Positions 63,355 to 64,000 of a stretch of 64,000 nucleotides of DNA are shown piece by piece. The DNA comes from Dechloromonas sp. A34. GTDB lineage: Bacteria > Pseudomonadota > Gammaproteobacteria > Burkholderiales > Rhodocyclaceae. The stretch covers positions 1,612,001 through 1,676,000 of the forward strand of contig NZ_CP102486.1 in the NCBI RefSeq assembly GCF_026261605.1, given 5' to 3'. The translations under genes and the position numbers were made by a program. The notes beneath the pieces were generated by a model. The model was not told the origin of the DNA, did not search any database, and was given only the letters and a program-made list of their open reading frames with translations. The stretch's first letter is position 1. Each line of letters starts with the position of its first letter.

Positions 63355-64000
63355 ATGCCCCCCCCGCAGAAAGTCCGTCTCGGAGATTTGCTGATCCAGC
63401 AAGGTTTGCTGACCGACGAGCAGCTCAAGCTGTCGCTCGATGAGCAGAAGCGTACCGGGCGCAAACTCGGGCGGGTTTTCGTCGAAAGCGGCTATGTCAC
63501 GGAAGAGGGTATCTCGCAGGCGCTGGCCCGGCAGTTGCGCATCCCCTTCATCGACCTCAAGAGCTTCACCCCCAAACCCGAGCTGATCAAGCTCCTGCCG
63601 GAAGCGCCGGCCCGCCGTTTCCGGGCGCTGGTCCTCGATCGGTTGCCGGATGGTCGCCTGCAGGTCGGCATGTCCGATCCGACCGACCTTCAGGCTTATG
63701 ACGAGATCAGCCGCCTGGTGAAATGCGAGATCGATCTCGCCGTGCTCACCGAAAGCCAGTTGCTGGCCATGGTCGACCGGGTCTATCACCGTGGCGAGCA
63801 GATCACCGGGTTGGCCAAGGAACTGACCGCCGAACTCGGCGATATTCCCATCGAATTCGGCGATCTGCTCGGCCTGACGCCGGGTGCTGAGGATGCGCCG
63901 GTCGTCAAGTTGCTGCAGACCGTGTTCGAAGAAGCGATGCGCCTGCGCGCCTCGGACATTCACTTCGAACCGCAGGAAAAAGGCTTGCGCATCCGCTTCC
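63355..64000 (+). CDS. Type II secretion/MSHA pilus ATPase, N-terminal part (MshE/PilB-like), cut by window end
   Basis: ATG 63355 follows TGGAGGT by 5 bases and the frame stays open to the window end (215 codons). The visible part is the GspE/MshE N-terminal domain: RLGDLLIQQGLLTDEQLKLS, LGRVFVESGYVTEEGISQAL and ARQLRIPFIDL, which in MshE binds c-di-GMP through a repeated RxGDLL-x-LGxxL-like motif. The second subdomain starts around residue 130, and the ATPase core begins (DAPVVKLLQTVFEEAMRLRA, SDIHFEP). Walker motifs lie beyond the window. It powers pilus or secretion assembly. Confidence 0.88.
   Translation, partial: MPPPQKVRLGDLLIQQGLLTDEQLKLSLDEQKRTGRKLGRVFVESGYVTEEGISQALARQLRIPFIDLKSFTPKPELIKLLPEAPARRFRALVLDRLPDGRLQVGMSDPTDLQAYDEISRLVKCEIDLAVLTESQLLAMVDRVYHRGEQITGLAKELTAELGDIPIEFGDLLGLTPGAEDAPVVKLLQTVFEEAMRLRASDIHFEPQEKGLRIRF

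Overview
The window looks like a chromosomal segment of a betaproteobacterium of the Rhodocyclales type (Dechloromonas, Azonexus or a relative). This is an inference from gene content and order: fimV-(membrane protein)-truA-trpF-trpB-trpA-accD-folC-SPOR-cvpA-purF-metZ, leuC-entericidin-leuD-leuB-asd, a PEP-CTERM protein with a sigma-54-type promoter, and an MshE/PilB-type ATPase. No rRNA or species marker is present, so the genus is not proven.

Layout. 1-2173: end of a sensor kinase, a NarL-type regulator, a small unknown gene and a spermidine-synthase-like methyltransferase. 2219-21147: a mobile island of about 18.9 kb in the 3' end of tRNA-Arg(CCT), bounded by an 18-bp direct repeat. It carries a P4-type integrase beside the intact tRNA and matching integrase-arm-like repeats at both ends. 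21299-33281: housekeeping genes (ABC-F ATPase, two HDOD proteins, accA, tilS, dapA, bamC, two metallo-beta-lactamase-fold proteins, rlmD). 34149-35594: tRNA-Ser(TGA), a PEP-CTERM gene, and a degenerate second copy of the tRNA 3' half with its downstream flank. 35641-43822: dinB with a LexA box over its start codon, patatin, queD, radical SAM, CBS, aroC and MFS genes. 43855-61796: Leu, Thr/Lys/Met, Trp, fatty-acid, folate, purine and Met genes. 61893-64000: a DEAD-box helicase and a cut-off type IV pilus/MSHA ATPase.

The island is the most interesting part. It has a lambda-like replication module (winged-helix initiator with iteron-like repeats inside its gene, then a DnaB helicase), an AlpA-like activator, an excisionase-like protein and two large phage-type proteins. 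One of these is a 1456-residue polyvalent protein with an HEXXH motif and an LPD38-like region. It has no recognisable terminase, portal, capsid or tail gene, so it resembles a phage satellite or replication-competent prophage remnant. Its cargo includes a RexA/RexB-like pair (295-aa soluble protein plus 146-aa four-helix membrane protein), a toxin-antitoxin-chaperone operon ending in a SecB-like chaperone, an HMCES/SRAP protein, a BRCT protein and a LexA-box-headed small gene. A 200-codon homing-endonuclease-like gene with its own strong ribosome binding site lies wholly inside the 1456-codon gene in another frame.

Four conserved core genes (leuC, fimV, trpA, accD) each appear to lack one base in a G or C run. 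This points to homopolymer undercalling in the assembly more than to real gene loss. No search or alignment program was run; family assignments are from reading motifs and lengths.
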